DNA of 64,000 bases from Lapillicoccus jejuensis (GCF_006715055.1 NZ_VFMN01000001.1:2356001-2420000); one strand, 5' to 3'. Shown: positions 1 to 9,147, numbered from the stretch's first letter. Made by a program: numbers and translations. The notes: generated by a model not told the origin, from the letters alone.

Positions 1-302
1 GCGACGCCGAGGCGCTCGGCGCCGCGCTCAACAACGACCTGCAGCCGGCCGCCTTCTCGCTCCAGCCCGGGCTCAGCGACGTCGTCGAGGCGGGACTGGA
101 GTTCGGGGCGCTCGGCGGCCTGGTCTCCGGGTCGGGCCCCACCGTCGCCTTCCTCACCGGGTCGGCCGAGGGCGCGCTCGACCTCGCCGTCTCGCTCACC
201 GCCTCCGGGGTGGCCGGCGACGTGCGCCGCGCGACCGGTCCGGTCGCCGGAGCGCACGTCGTCCCCGGCGAGCACGTGGGCCCGGCGCCCGCGCGCGCCT
301 GA
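1..302 (+). CDS. ispE: 4-diphosphocytidyl-2-C-methyl-D-erythritol kinase, C-terminal part
   Basis: Only the last 99 residues are inside the window; reading begins at base 3 and the stop is at 300-302. The protein phosphorylates CDP-methylerythritol in the non-mevalonate isoprenoid pathway in the cytoplasm. The visible part carries the GHMP-kinase C-terminal signatures, LNNDLQPAA followed by the glycine-rich SGSGPTVAFL loop typical of IspE. The ABC-F gene starts 12 bases after the stop, so the two are probably co-transcribed. ispE near glmU/prs/rplY/pth agrees with the known actinobacterial gene order. The 5' end is cut by the window edge, not by mutation. Confidence 0.9.
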   Translation, partial: DAEALGAALNNDLQPAAFSLQPGLSDVVEAGLEFGALGGLVSGSGPTVAFLTGSAEGALDLAVSLTASGVAGDVRRATGPVAGAHVVPGEHVGPAPARA

Positions 303-314
303 GGACGCGGCGTC

Positions 315-2162
<1,848 letters not shown>

Positions 2163-2198
2163 CCCCAGCCCACCCCCGCGGTCGTCCTGATGTCGAGC

Positions 2199-2204
2199 TA
2201 GCGT
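2199..2204 (+). promoter_or_regulatory. candidate -10 box for a leaderless VOC gene
   Basis: TAGCGT ends six bases before the ATG at 2211, which would put the transcription start at or next to the start codon. No ribosome binding site and no clear -35 box are seen. The same spacing recurs before several other genes in the window. Confidence 0.4.
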
Positions 2205-2210
2205 CAGAGC

Positions 2211-2579
2211 ATGGAGATGCGGCTGCACCACGTCCAGGTCTCGTGCCCGGCGGGGTCGGAGGACGACCTGCGGGCCTGGTACGGCGGCGTGCTCGGGCTC
2301 GTCGAGGTTTCGAAGCCGCCCGTGCTGGCGGCGCGCGGTGGCGTGTGGTTCCGCGCGGGCGAGGCGCCCGGTGGGCTCGAGCTGCACTGCGGCGTCGAGG
2401 ACGGCTTCCGCCCCGCCCGCAAGGCGCACCCCGGGATCGCGGTCGCCGACGTCGACGCGCTCGCGGCCGCCGTCGCGGCCGCGGGCGGCGAGATCCGTTG
2501 GGACGACTCGATCCCCGGGCTGCGCCGGTTCCACACCGACGACCCGGTCGGCAACCGGCTGGAGTTCCAGCAGGCCTGA
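2211..2579 (+). CDS. VOC (glyoxalase/bleomycin-resistance fold) family protein
   Basis: A 122-residue protein of the vicinal-oxygen-chelate superfamily. It opens with MRLHHVQVSC, the usual first beta strand with a metal-ligand-position histidine. It has a central GGVWFRAGE segment and ends with the typical DDPVGNRLEFQQ, where the glutamate is the usual metal ligand. Length fits a single-domain VOC protein that works as a dimer. The substrate cannot be told from sequence. It has its own TAGCGT box just upstream and is followed by a long hairpin shared with the convergent MarR gene. Confidence 0.85.
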   Translation: MEMRLHHVQVSCPAGSEDDLRAWYGGVLGLVEVSKPPVLAARGGVWFRAGEAPGGLELHCGVEDGFRPARKAHPGIAVADVDALAAAVAAAGGEIRWDDSIPGLRRFHTDDPVGNRLEFQQA

Positions 2580-2581
2580 GC

Positions 2582-2652
2582 GACCGGACACAGGGAACCC
2601 CACGTCCTGGCCGGGTGACCGGCCGTAGACGTGGGGTTACCTGTGTCCGGTC
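2582..2652. terminator. bidirectional hairpin terminator with nested palindrome
   Basis: Two 24-base arms (2582-2605 and 2629-2652) pair with one mismatch. The loop contains a second palindrome, GGCCGG-GTGA-CCGGCC. It fills the gap between the convergent VOC and MarR genes, and the right arm runs into the MarR stop codon. No U-tract is present on either side. Confidence 0.8.
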
Positions 2653-3184
2653 AGCCGTCGAAGGGCTGGAGCAGGACCCGCAACGTCGAGGTCAGCGCCT
2701 CGCGCTCCCGGGGTGGCAGGTCGCGCAGCAGGTCGCGCTCGCGATCCAGGAGGTCGGCCAGCGCCGCGTCGACGACCTCGCGGCCGGACGGCGTGAGCGC
2801 GACGAGCACCCCGCGCCGGTCGCGGCTGTCGGGGTGCCGCTCGACGAACCCGCGCGCGGCGAGCCGGTCGACCCGGTTGGTCATCGTCCCCGAGGTGACG
2901 AGGGTCTGCGTGACGAGCTGGCCGGGGGAGAGCTGGTAGGGCTCGCCCGAGCGACGCAGCGCCGACAGGACGTCGAACTCCCACCCCTCGAGGCCGTGCC
3001 GCGCGAAGGCGGTCCCGCGGGCGAGGTCGAGGTGCCGGGCGAGGCGCGAGATCCGGGACAGGACGTGCAGCGGGGAGGCGTCGAGGTCAGGGCGCTCGCG
3101 CTCCCACGCCCCGACGATCCGGTCGACCTCGTCGCCCGCCGAGCGGTACTGCTCGGGGGCGGGGCGCGCCTCGTCCGTCGTCAT
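2651..3184 (-). CDS. MarR-family transcriptional regulator, TamR-like
   Basis: A 177-residue winged-helix dimer of the MarR family. The long N-terminal helix region (about residues 1-55) precedes the core, with helix-turn-helix in QLSPGQLVTQTLVTSGTMTN and wing in DRRGVLVALTPSGREV. It diverges from a trans-aconitate methyltransferase gene with a palindrome between them at 3208-3231. This is the arrangement described for TamR of Streptomyces coelicolor, which represses tam and responds to aconitate or citrate. By analogy it should repress both genes and release on ligand; the assignment rests on this context plus the N-terminal extension. Confidence 0.88.
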   Translation of the reverse strand: MTTDEARPAPEQYRSAGDEVDRIVGAWERERPDLDASPLHVLSRISRLARHLDLARGTAFARHGLEGWEFDVLSALRRSGEPYQLSPGQLVTQTLVTSGTMTNRVDRLAARGFVERHPDSRDRRGVLVALTPSGREVVDAALADLLDRERDLLRDLPPREREALTSTLRVLLQPFDG

Positions 3185-3207
3185 CCGACCAGCGTAGCCC
3201 TCGCGTC

Positions 3208-3231
3208 AAGTTTCTTGACATCAAGAGACTT
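3208..3231. promoter_or_regulatory. putative MarR/TamR operator
   Basis: Near-perfect inverted repeat AAGTTTCTTGA-CA-TCAAGAGACTT (10 of 11 positions symmetric) in the 91-base gap between the divergent regulator and methyltransferase genes. Its length and symmetry fit a MarR-dimer site that could control both promoters. Confidence 0.7.
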
Positions 3232-3275
3232 CCGGGGAGACCATGTGGCCAGGAGACCCGACGAGAGGAGCCACC

Positions 3276-4076
3276 GTGCCCACCTGGGACCCCACGCAGT
3301 ACGCCGTCTTCGCCGGCCACCGCGGACGCCCGTTCGCCGACCTGCTGGCCCGGGTCGGTGCCGAGGACCCGCGGCTCGTCGTCGACCTCGGCTGCGGCGA
3401 CGGCCCGCTCACGCTCGGCCTCGCGCAGCGCTGGCCGCGCGCGCGCGTCGTCGGCCTCGACGCCTCGGCCGCGATGCTGGCCCGGGCCCGCGAGCTCGAC
3501 GGGGCCGGCCGCGTCGAGTGGCACGAGGTCCGCGCGCAGGACTGGGACCCGACGGGTCTCGGCGCCCCGGTCGACGTCCTGACGAGCAACGCGACCCTGC
3601 AGTGGGTCCCCGAGCACCGCGAGCTGCTCCCGCGGTGGGTCGACGCGCTGGCCCCCGGTGGCCGGCTCGCGCTCCAGGTGCCTGCGAACTTCGACGCGCC
3701 GTCGCACGTGCTCATGCGCGCGGTCGCGGCCGACGGTCCGTGGGCCGAGCGGCTCGCCGGGGTGCTGCGGCACGACGACGCCGTGGCCGAGCCGGGGGAG
3801 TACCTCGCCCTGCTCGCCGGGCTCGGCCTCGAGGCGGACGTGTGGGAGACGACGTACCTGCACGTCCTCGACCCCGAGGGTGCCCAGCGGCAGCCGGTGC
3901 TCGAGTGGGTGCGCGGCACCGGGCTGCGGCCGGTGCTCGACGCCCTCACCGACGAGGACGAGCGCGCGGCCTTCGTCGCGCGCTACACCGCCGCCCTCGA
4001 CGCGGCGTACCCGAGGACGCCGTACGGCGTGGTGCTGCCCTTCCGCCGCCTCTTCGCCGTCGCGCGCAAGCCGTAG
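3276..4076 (+). CDS. tam: trans-aconitate 2-methyltransferase
   Basis: SAM-dependent methyltransferase that methylates trans-aconitate, a toxic isomer of a citrate-cycle intermediate. The GTG at 3276 is chosen because the protein then begins VPTWDPTQY, the known Tam N terminus, and GAGAGGAG lies five bases upstream; an in-frame ATG at 3243 would add eleven unrelated residues. Motif I is VVDLGCGDGPLT, followed by VVGLDASAAML and the post-motif SNATLQWVPEH. Length (266 residues) is normal. It is divergent from the MarR gene with a shared operator and convergent with the TetR gene. Confidence 0.88.
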   Translation: MPTWDPTQYAVFAGHRGRPFADLLARVGAEDPRLVVDLGCGDGPLTLGLAQRWPRARVVGLDASAAMLARARELDGAGRVEWHEVRAQDWDPTGLGAPVDVLTSNATLQWVPEHRELLPRWVDALAPGGRLALQVPANFDAPSHVLMRAVAADGPWAERLAGVLRHDDAVAEPGEYLALLAGLGLEADVWETTYLHVLDPEGAQRQPVLEWVRGTGLRPVLDALTDEDERAAFVARYTAALDAAYPRTPYGVVLPFRRLFAVARKP

Positions 4077-4124
4077 CGTCCGCACCGATGGGGCACCGGT
4101 GCCGCGGAGGTGCGGACGCTACGG
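4071..4124. terminator. bidirectional hairpin terminator embedding both stop codons
   Basis: Perfect 16-base arms CCGTAGCGTCCGCACC (4071-4086) and its complement (4109-4124) enclose a 22-base loop holding the palindrome GGCACCGGTGCC. The tam stop (4074-4076) and the TetR stop (4119-4121, other strand) are mirror-image parts of the arms. Confidence 0.8.
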
Positions 4125-4754
4125 GGAGCCCAGGCGCGGCTTGCGCTCGAGGCCCTGCAGGCCGTTCCAGGCGAGGTTGACCAGGTGCGCGGCGACCTCG
4201 TCCTTCTTGAAGCGGCGCGACTCCAGCCACCACTGGCTGGTCAGGGCGACCATGCCGACGAGCATCTGCGCGTAGAGCGGCGCGGTCTTCGGGTCGAGCT
4301 TGCGGCTCTTGAACTCCGCCGCCAGCAGGTGCTCGACCCGGGTCGCGACGTCGCTGATGAGGCTCGCGAACGACCCCGTCGACTGGCCGGTGGGGGAGTC
4401 GCGCACGAGGATCCGGAAGCCGTCGGTCGAGGTGTCGACGTACTCCAGCAGCGCCAGCGCCGCCGACTCGAGCAGCTGCCGCGCCCCGTGCTCAGGGTCG
4501 AGCGCGGCGGTCACCTGGTCGAGCAGCGAGGTGACCTCGCGGTCGACGACGACGGCGTAGAGGCCCTCCTTGCCGCCGAAGTGCTCGTAGACGACCGGCT
4601 TGCTCACCTTCGCCTTGGCGGCGATCTCCTCGACCGACGTGCCCTCGAAGCCCTTCTCCGCGAACAGCGCGCGGCCGATCTCGAGCAGCTGCTCGCGCCG
4701 CTGCGGCCCGGTCATCCGGTGCCGCCCGGCGCGCCTGCCCTCGTCCCCGCTCAC
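4119..4754 (-). CDS. TetR-family transcriptional regulator
   Basis: A 211-residue regulator from the GTG at 4754; an internal ATG at 4715 would give 198 residues and is possible. The TetR helix-turn-helix reads LFAEKGFEGTSVEEIAAKAK then VSKPVVYEHFGGKEGLY, an unusually canonical DNA-reading region. The rest is a helical ligand and dimer domain with no recognised ligand. A TetR gene beside tRNA-Gln and glmU is also found in Mycobacterium tuberculosis (Rv1019), so this is probably the conserved neighbour rather than a local acquisition. Its target is unknown. It converges with tam and diverges from the amidase gene. Confidence 0.88.
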   Translation of the reverse strand: MSGDEGRRAGRHRMTGPQRREQLLEIGRALFAEKGFEGTSVEEIAAKAKVSKPVVYEHFGGKEGLYAVVVDREVTSLLDQVTAALDPEHGARQLLESAALALLEYVDTSTDGFRILVRDSPTGQSTGSFASLISDVATRVEHLLAAEFKSRKLDPKTAPLYAQMLVGMVALTSQWWLESRRFKKDEVAAHLVNLAWNGLQGLERKPRLGSP

Positions 4755-4820
4755 CCGCCCATTCTGCCGCCCGCCGTACGACGCCCCGGACGTCGCCCGG
4801 CTCCGGCCTCCCCGCTGACC

Positions 4821-4826
4821 TACCGT
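4821..4826 (+). promoter_or_regulatory. candidate -10 box for a leaderless amidase gene
   Basis: TACCGT ends six bases before the GTG at 4833. There is no Shine-Dalgarno sequence, which fits a leaderless transcript. No clear -35 box is visible. Confidence 0.4.
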
Positions 4827-4832
4827 GGCCGG

Positions 4833-5600
4833 GTGCGACGACGACGGCCGAGGCCCGCCCGGGCCGCGGCGGGGGCCGCGATCGTCACGACGGCCCTGCT
4901 CACCGTCGGCGCGTGCGCCGAGCCCGACCCGCCGGCCGGCGGGCCGGTGTCGTCCGCGGCGGCGTCCGCCCCCGCCGCGACGACGATGAGCGTGCGCCCG
5001 ACGACGAGCGCGGCACCGAGCGTGCCCGTCGTGGACTCGCTCGTCCCGTTCGACGACACCCGCAAGGTCGAGACGGCCGCCTACTCGCTGCGCCACTACG
5101 GCGACGACACCTGGCGGCTCACGCCGAGCATGGTCGTCCTGCACTACTCCGGCGGCGGCTCCTGGGAGGGGGTGCGCGACACCTTCGCCCCGGACGTGGC
5201 CAACCTCGGCGAGAAGCCCAACACGTGCGCCCACTTCGTCGTCGACCAGGACGGGACGGTCCACGCGCTCGTCCCCGTGACGATCCGCTGCCGGCACACG
5301 ATCGGCCTCAACGACCGCGCCATCGGGATCGAGGTCGTCCAGCCGGCGCTGCCCGACCCCCGCGCCGCCGACGCGGCGATCCTCGCCCGCCGGCCCCAGG
5401 TCACCGCGCTCGCGGCGCTCGTCCGGATGCTCCAGGCGCGCTACGGCATCCCCGCCGACGCGGTCATCGGCCACGCGATGGCGAACGACGACCCCCGGTT
5501 CCACGACCTGCTCGGCTGGCGCAACGACCACGTCGACTGGCAGGAGCCCGACGTCGTCGCCTTCCGCCGGCTGCTCTCGGTGGCCGCTGCGCCTGGGTAG
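4833..5600 (+). CDS. lipoprotein N-acetylmuramoyl-L-alanine amidase (Amidase_2 fold)
   Basis: A 255-residue exported enzyme predicted to cut the amide bond between muramic acid and the peptide stem. The GTG start gives an Arg-rich n-region, a hydrophobic core and lipobox TVGAC near residue 28, so it should be a membrane-anchored lipoprotein. An Ala/Ser/Pro/Thr linker leads to the Amidase_2/PGRP domain. Motifs are VVLHYSGGG (zinc-ligand histidine), CAHFVVDQDGTVHALV, CRHTIGLNDRAIGIEVVQ and VIGHAMANDDPRFHD near the end. It may serve in cell-wall turnover; a peptide-only or inactive role is less likely as the histidines are present. Confidence 0.85.
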   Translation: MRRRRPRPARAAAGAAIVTTALLTVGACAEPDPPAGGPVSSAAASAPAATTMSVRPTTSAAPSVPVVDSLVPFDDTRKVETAAYSLRHYGDDTWRLTPSMVVLHYSGGGSWEGVRDTFAPDVANLGEKPNTCAHFVVDQDGTVHALVPVTIRCRHTIGLNDRAIGIEVVQPALPDPRAADAAILARRPQVTALAALVRMLQARYGIPADAVIGHAMANDDPRFHDLLGWRNDHVDWQEPDVVAFRRLLSVAAAPG

Positions 5601-5615
5601 CCTGGGGGCACGCGA

Positions 5616-5694
5616 TCCCCGGTTGGTCTGCTGGCAGGGCCCGCCTGACTTTGAATCAGGACTAGCGACGATGGTTCGATTCCATCCCGGGGAG
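5616..5694 (+). tRNA. tRNA-Gln (anticodon TTG)
   Basis: Acceptor stem TCCCCGG pairs with CCGGGGA, the D-arm is GGTC/GGCC, the anticodon arm is CCTGA-CTTTGAA-TCAGG with TTG at 5651-5653, and the T-arm is GATGG-TTCGATT-CCATC. The discriminator is G and CCA is not encoded. tRNA-Gln next to glmU matches actinobacterial synteny. At 79 bases it is long: the segment between anticodon and T stems has nine bases rather than four or five. Confidence 0.8.
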
Positions 5695-5715
5695 CCCACC
5701 CGACCAGGAGGCCTC

Positions 5716-5925
5716 GTGCCCGAGCGGCCGCCCACCCCGTACGACGCCATGGTGGACCTCGCCGCCGACCACGACCTCGCTGGGCTGCTCGCCGACCTGC
5801 GGTCCCGCCTGGAGGCGACCGCGGACGAGCACACGACGGCGTACGTGCCGGGTCGCCTCGTCGAGGCGCTGGAGATGTTCCTCGGCTCATACGGCCCCGA
5901 CCGGTGGCGCGACGGGGACGCGTGA
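5716..5925 (+). CDS. small hypothetical protein (69 aa)
   Basis: Starts at GTG 5716 with a good CCAGGAG ribosome site at 5704-5710. The product is acidic and helical, with ATADEHTTAYVPGRLVEALE and a C-terminal GSYGPDRWRDGDA, and it has no signal peptide or membrane segment. It lies between tRNA-Gln and glmU, 23 bases before the glmU start, so it may be transcribed into that operon. No family is recognised. The good start site and high-GC third positions favour a real gene. Confidence 0.6.
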   Translation: MPERPPTPYDAMVDLAADHDLAGLLADLRSRLEATADEHTTAYVPGRLVEALEMFLGSYGPDRWRDGDA

Positions 5926-5934
5926 CCCTCCCGT

Positions 5935-5940
5935 TACGAT
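5935..5940 (+). promoter_or_regulatory. candidate -10 box for leaderless glmU
   Basis: TACGAT ends eight bases before the GTG of glmU. No ribosome site lies between them. It could give glmU its own start independent of the 69-residue gene upstream. Confidence 0.4.
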
Positions 5941-5948
5941 CGGACCCC

Positions 5949-7502
5949 GTGAGCAGCCAAGGACCCGCCCGCCCGGCCGCCGTCGTCGTCCTCGCCGCGG
6001 GCGAGGGGACGCGGATGCGCTCGCGCACCGCGAAGGTGCTGCACCGGATCGGTGGGCTGAGCCTGCTCGGGCACGCGCTGCGCGCCGCGCGCGCGACCGG
6101 CCCCGAGCACCTCGCCGTCGTCGTGCGCCACCAGCGCGACGACGTCGCGGCGCACATCGCGCAGGTCGACCCGACCGCGGTCGTCGCCGACCAGGACGAG
6201 GTCAAGGGGACGGGCCGCGCCACCGAGTGCGGGCTCGCCGTGCTCCCCGACGGGCTCGAGGGCACCGTCCTCGTCACGTACGGCGACGTGCCCCTCCTCG
6301 CCGCCGACACCCTCCTCGCGCTCCTCCAGGCTCACACCGGCGCGGGCGCCGCGGTCACCGTCCTCACCAGCCTCGTCGACGACCCGACCGGCTACGGCCG
6401 GGTCCTGCGCGACGCCGACGGCGCGGTGAGCGCGATCGTCGAGCAGAAGGACGCGACCGAGCAGCAGCGCGCCGTGCGGGAGATCAACTCCGGGATCTAC
6501 GCGTTCGACGCCGCGGTCCTGCGCGACGCTCTCGCGGAGGTGACGACCGACAACGCGCAGGGCGAGAAGTACCTCACCGACGTCGTCGCCATCGCCCGCC
6601 GCCGCGGCCTCGTCGTCGCCGGCCACGAGCTGGCCGACGTCTGGCAGACCGAGGGCGTCAACGACAAGGTGCAGCTGGCCCGGCTCGGGGCCGAGCTCAA
6701 CCGACGGACCGTCGAGAAGGCGATGCGCGACGGCGCCGTCGTCGTCGACCCGGCGACGACGTGGATCGACGTCGACGTGACGGTCGGCGAGGACACCGTC
6801 GTCCGGCCGAACACGCAGCTGCTCGGCGCGACGAGCGTCGGCGCCGGCTGCACGATCGGCCCGGACACGACGCTCACCGACACCGAGGTGGGCGACGGGG
6901 CCGAGGTCGTGCGCACCCAGGCCGTCCTCGCGGTCGTCGGCCCGGGCGCGAGCGTCGGCCCGTTCTCCTACCTGCGCCCCGGCACCCGGCTCGGCGCCCG
7001 CGGCAAGATCGGCGGGTTCGTCGAGACGAAGAACGCCGAGATCGGCGACGGGGCCAAGGTCCCGCACCTGTCCTACGTCGGCGACGCCACCATCGGCGAG
7101 GGCGCCAACCTCGGCGCCGGCACGATCGTCGCCAACTACGACGGGGTGACCAAGAGCCGCACGAGCGTGGGCGCGCACTCCTTCGTCGGCAGCGACTCGG
7201 TGCTCGTCGCGCCGGTGACCATCGCCGACGGGGCGTACGTCGCCGCCGGGTCGGCCCTCACGGGTGACGTCGGCCCGGGCGAGCTGGGCGTGAGCCGCGC
7301 GCGGCAGCGCAACGTCCCGCAGTGGGTGGCCCGCCGCCGGGCGGGGACGGCCACCGACCGCGCCGCGCAGGCCGCCCTCGCGGCCCGGCACGACCAGCCG
7401 GACCAGCCGGACCAGCCGGACCAGCCGGACCAGCCGGACCAGCCGGACCAGCACGACCAGCACGGGGACCCCGCGCAGGACCAGCAGGAGGAGCAGGCGT
7501 GA
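5949..7502 (+). CDS. glmU: bifunctional UDP-N-acetylglucosamine pyrophosphorylase / glucosamine-1-phosphate N-acetyltransferase
   Basis: Makes UDP-GlcNAc, the precursor of peptidoglycan and of many polysaccharides. The N-terminal uridyltransferase domain has VVVLAAGEGTRMRS (about residues 12-25). The C-terminal left-handed beta-helix acetyltransferase domain shows hexapeptide repeats and the family segment GAGTIVANYDGV. GTG 5949 gives the proper N terminus; upstream in-frame residues are unrelated. It is 517 residues, longer than the usual 455-495 because of a tail of tandem Asp-Gln-Pro triplets (bases 7392-7463). Its stop overlaps the prs start (GTGA). UDP-GlcNAc from this enzyme would also feed the glycan loci downstream. 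Confidence 0.97.
   Translation: MSSQGPARPAAVVVLAAGEGTRMRSRTAKVLHRIGGLSLLGHALRAARATGPEHLAVVVRHQRDDVAAHIAQVDPTAVVADQDEVKGTGRATECGLAVLPDGLEGTVLVTYGDVPLLAADTLLALLQAHTGAGAAVTVLTSLVDDPTGYGRVLRDADGAVSAIVEQKDATEQQRAVREINSGIYAFDAAVLRDALAEVTTDNAQGEKYLTDVVAIARRRGLVVAGHELADVWQTEGVNDKVQLARLGAELNRRTVEKAMRDGAVVVDPATTWIDVDVTVGEDTVVRPNTQLLGATSVGAGCTIGPDTTLTDTEVGDGAEVVRTQAVLAVVGPGASVGPFSYLRPGTRLGARGKIGGFVETKNAEIGDGAKVPHLSYVGDATIGEGANLGAGTIVANYDGVTKSRTSVGAHSFVGSDSVLVAPVTIADGAYVAAGSALTGDVGPGELGVSRARQRNVPQWVARRRAGTATDRAAQAALAARHDQPDQPDQPDQPDQPDQPDQHDQHGDPAQDQQEEQA
7392..7463 (+). repeat. 9-bp tandem repeat encoding the Asp-Gln-Pro tail of GlmU
   Basis: GACCAGCCG occurs six times in perfect tandem (7392-7445), followed by two variant copies GACCAGCAC (7446-7463). 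All copies are in frame. The array could change length by slippage without breaking the reading frame. Confidence 0.9.
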
Positions 7503-8479
7503 CCGGCATCCAGAGGACGACCGAGAAGAACCTCATGGTCTTCACGGGTCGCGCGCACCCCGAGCTGGCCCGCGAGGTCGCCGCGGAGCTCGGCACCGAG
7601 CTGGTGCCGACGTCGGCGTACGACTTCGCCAACGGCGAGATCTACGTGCGGTACGAGGAGTCGGTGCGCGGCTGCGACGCCTTCGTCATCCAGAGCCACA
7701 CGGCGCCGATCAACGAGTGGATCATGGAGCACCTGATCATGGTCGACGCGCTCAAGCGCGCCTCGGCCAAGCGGATCACGGTGGTCCTGCCGTTCTACGG
7801 CTACGCCCGCCAGGACAAGAAGCACCGGGGCCGCGAGCCGATCTCGGCCCGGCTCATGGCCGACCTCTTCAAGGCCGCCGGCGCCGACCGGCTCATGGCG
7901 GTCGACCTGCACACCGCGCAGATCCAGGGCTTCTTCGACGGCCCCGTCGACCACCTCATGGCCCTGCCGATCCTCACGGAGTACGTCGCGCAGAAGTACG
8001 GCGACCAGCCGCTCGCGGTCGTCTCGCCGGACGCCGGCCGGATCAAGGTCGCCGAGGACTGGTCGCACCGCCTCGGGGGCGCGCCGCTGGCCTTCATCCA
8101 CAAAACCCGGGACATCAACCGCCCCAACGAGACCGTCGCGAACCGGGTCGTCGGTCTCGTCGAGGGCCGGGTGTGCATCCTCGTCGACGACATGATCGAC
8201 ACGGCCGGCACGATCACCAAGGCGGCCGACGCGCTCATGGCCGACGGGGCCAAGGGGGTCGTCATCGCCGCGACCCACCCGATCCTGTCCGGCCCCGCGG
8301 TCGACCGGCTCAAGAGCTGCGCCGCGACCGAGGTCGTCGTCACCAACACGCTGCCGGTCTCGCCGGACCGCGAGTTCGACAAGCTGACGACGCTGTCCAT
8401 CGCGCCGCTCATCAGCCGCGCGATCCGCGAGGTCTTCGAGGACGGGTCGGTGACGAGCCTCTTCGACGGCAAGGCCTAG
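7499..8479 (+). CDS. prs: ribose-phosphate pyrophosphokinase
   Basis: Makes PRPP from ribose 5-phosphate and ATP for nucleotide, histidine and tryptophan synthesis. The 326-residue product starts at a GTG that overlaps the glmU stop by GTGA, so the two are translationally coupled. Family motifs include LPFYGYARQDKKHRGREPIS, the metal/ATP stretch MAVDLHTAQIQGFFDGPVDH, and the PRPP loop CILVDDMIDTAGTITKA. Length matches bacterial class I enzymes. Its stop overlaps the stop of the convergent CGNR gene by four bases. The glmU-prs pair is conserved across Actinomycetota. Confidence 0.97.
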   Translation: MTGIQRTTEKNLMVFTGRAHPELAREVAAELGTELVPTSAYDFANGEIYVRYEESVRGCDAFVIQSHTAPINEWIMEHLIMVDALKRASAKRITVVLPFYGYARQDKKHRGREPISARLMADLFKAAGADRLMAVDLHTAQIQGFFDGPVDHLMALPILTEYVAQKYGDQPLAVVSPDAGRIKVAEDWSHRLGGAPLAFIHKTRDINRPNETVANRVVGLVEGRVCILVDDMIDTAGTITKAADALMADGAKGVVIAATHPILSGPAVDRLKSCAATEVVVTNTLPVSPDREFDKLTTLSIAPLISRAIREVFEDGSVTSLFDGKA

Positions 8480-9048
8480 GAGGAGCGGGCCCGCCGCGCC
8501 CGGTAGGCCGCGACGTTGGCGCGGTTGCCGCAGCCGCCGTCGCAGTAGCGGCGCGAGCGGTTCTTGCTCAGGTCGACGAGGACGTCGTCGCAGTCCTCGG
8601 CCTCGCACACCTTGAGCCGGTCCAGCTCGTCGGAGCGGATGAGGTCGACGACGGCCATCGCCGCCTCGACGGCCATCCGGGTCGCGAGCGGCGCCTCGGG
8701 CGGCGTCGCGTGCAGGTGCCAGGACCACTGGTCGTGCCGCACCAGCTGGGGCAGGGCCCGGGCCTCGGCGAGCAGCGCGTTGACCTCGCCGACCGCCTCG
8801 GTCTCCTGACCGTCGACGGCGAGGGTCCACAGCTCGCGCAGCCGCGGGCGCAGGCGTCGTACGGCCCGCAGCTCGGCCGCATCGTGCGCGCGGCTGCCGG
8901 TGAACTCGTGCTCGAGCACGAACGCGTCCAGCTCGTCGCCGGTGGTGAGGGTGTCGACGTCGGTGTCGCCCGGCACGCTGCCCGGCATCGTGTTGACCAG
9001 GTCGCAGGCGGCCTGGAGCGCCACCTCGGTGTCATGGGCGAACAGCAT
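8476..9048 (-). CDS. CGNR zinc-finger / ABATE-domain regulator
   Basis: A 190-residue protein with an N-terminal ABATE domain (about residues 1-130, opening with HDTEVALQAACDLVNTMP) and a C-terminal CGNR zinc finger. The finger reads CEAEDCDDVLVDLSKNRSRR and then YCDGGCGNRANVAAYRARR, with four cysteines placed to hold zinc. Such proteins are thought to bind DNA. It diverges from an EamA exporter with an inverted repeat between them, so it probably regulates that transporter and itself. The inducer is unknown. Confidence 0.85.
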   Translation of the reverse strand: MLFAHDTEVALQAACDLVNTMPGSVPGDTDVDTLTTGDELDAFVLEHEFTGSRAHDAAELRAVRRLRPRLRELWTLAVDGQETEAVGEVNALLAEARALPQLVRHDQWSWHLHATPPEAPLATRMAVEAAMAVVDLIRSDELDRLKVCEAEDCDDVLVDLSKNRSRRYCDGGCGNRANVAAYRARRARSS

Positions 9049-9052
9049 CTTG

Positions 9053-9109
9053 ACTCCTGACCGACGGGTGCCCTACCGTCAGGAGCATAGTCGATTTCAC
9101 CCCTGACAG
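9053..9109. promoter_or_regulatory. putative operator region with three CYCCTGAC half-sites
   Basis: CTCCTGAC (9054-9061) and its complement GTCAGGAG (9078-9085) form an inverted repeat, and a third copy CCCCTGAC lies at 9100-9107. The sites occupy the gap between the divergent CGNR regulator and EamA exporter, where an autoregulator would bind. Confidence 0.55.
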
Positions 9110-9147
9110 GCATGTGGCCGCCGGGGACCGTCCAGCAGGGAGCACCG

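Noticed and set aside
7392-7463. Short tandem repeats as a possible CRISPR or VNTR locus.
   Set aside because: The units are 9 bp, contiguous without spacers, and in frame within glmU. The 12-bp repeats at 35744-35779 are likewise coding.
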